The notes below the pieces were generated by a model. The model was not told the DNA's origin and did not search any database. It saw nothing but the letters and a program-made list of their open reading frames with translations. A program made the translations under genes and the position numbers. Shown here piece by piece: positions 61,364 to 61,425 of a stretch of 61,425 bases of DNA (the first letter of the stretch is position 1; each line of letters begins with the position of its first letter). The stretch is from contig CANRFO010000014.1 in assembly GCA_947629925.1 (NCBI GenBank), positions 1 through 61,425 on the forward strand, written 5' to 3'. Source of the stretch: an uncultured Ruminiclostridium sp. (lineage in GTDB: Bacteria; Bacillota; Clostridia; Oscillospirales; Ruminococcaceae).

Positions 61364-61425
61364 AGCGATTTTCAAATTGTTTGTCAGTAAAATTGACTAT
61401 ATTTGCCATATTAAGCCACTTTCTC
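61341..61425 (-). CDS. 3' end of a minus-strand ORF, possibly silent hsdS half-gene
   Basis: The frame is open from the window edge and ends at TAA 61343-61341, which overlaps the hsdS stop on the other strand. It encodes about 27 residues ending TDKQFENRLNDNLAA, aligning with the central conserved helix of HsdS (TDRIALKKRINDNLSDTA). An in-frame ATG lies at 61409. Too short to identify alone. Confidence 0.4.
   Translation of the reverse strand, partial: RKWLNMANIVNFTDKQFENRLNDNLAA

Overview
The window looks like chromosome from a gut or rumen Firmicute, most likely of the Ruminococcus/Oscillospiraceae kind. The reasons are a bile-salt-hydrolase-type enzyme, a GH3/GH5 glucan-degrading pair, Bce-type antimicrobial-peptide modules, textbook sigma-A promoters (many are TTGACA/TTGAAA, 17 bp, TATAAT), strong GGAGG ribosome sites, low-to-mid GC content and many lipoproteins. 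This assignment is inference from gene content. The last 6 kb (from about 55.7 kb) is visibly more AT-rich and is a decayed mobile or genomic-island region.

Layout. 0-2 kb: a 5'-broken PepSY-repeat protein converging on a LytTR regulator. 2-5.5 kb: GH3 glycosidase and a GH5 lipoprotein endoglucanase. 5.5-12.3 kb: a MATE exporter co-transcribed with a BceRS-like two-component pair, followed by a BceAB-like transporter and a lipoprotein behind a good BceR-type operator. 12.3-15.5 kb: three lipoproteins on the minus strand, two of them a tandem duplication, behind a promoter preceded by an 11-bp-period direct-repeat array. 15.7-17.5 kb: a diguanylate cyclase with a structured leader. 17.7-23.2 kb: an OmpR/kinase pair and an FtsX-type ABC exporter, separated by a ~216-bp imperfect palindrome. 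23.3-24.9 kb: a second MATE exporter with an attenuator-like leader.

24.9-36.1 kb is a cyclic-di-GMP signalling block: a BvgS-like sensor kinase, then a five-gene operon made of REC-HD-GYP, a hybrid kinase with HPt, a kinase-REC-DegV fusion, an orphan solute-binding lipoprotein, and REC-GGDEF with a degenerate second GGDEF-like domain. The operon holds both the synthesis and the degradation enzyme, at least two kinases to drive them, and a fatty-acid-binding-type (DegV) output or sensor domain.

36.2-41.6 kb: aldo/keto reductase, TetR regulator with bile salt hydrolase, a DUF308-like membrane protein, PlsY and a diacylglycerol-glucosyltransferase-like enzyme (membrane lipid genes).

42.0-52.6 kb is a dense Ser/Thr phosphorylation module: zinc-ribbon-FHA protein, PP2C phosphatase, an exported trypsin-like protease tethered to a cytoplasmic FHA domain, a membrane PP2C with a Ser/Thr/Glu-rich external tail, and three zinc-ribbon kinases, one of them a 1283-residue receptor with an ectodomain of three duplicated units, plus a small XRE-like protein. 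I regard this and the DegV-kinase operon as the best candidates for an undescribed system.

52.7-55.4 kb: a VanW / DltA-like ligase / carrier protein operon lacking DltB and DltD. 55.6-61.4 kb: a rearranged tRNA-Gly(CCC)-like gene (probable attachment site), an integrase remnant, a Rep-type winged-helix chimera with a coupled 37-codon ORF, decayed genes, and a type I restriction-modification hsdM-hsdS pair. An inverted repeat at the hsdS end suggests an invertible specificity cassette continuing past the window.
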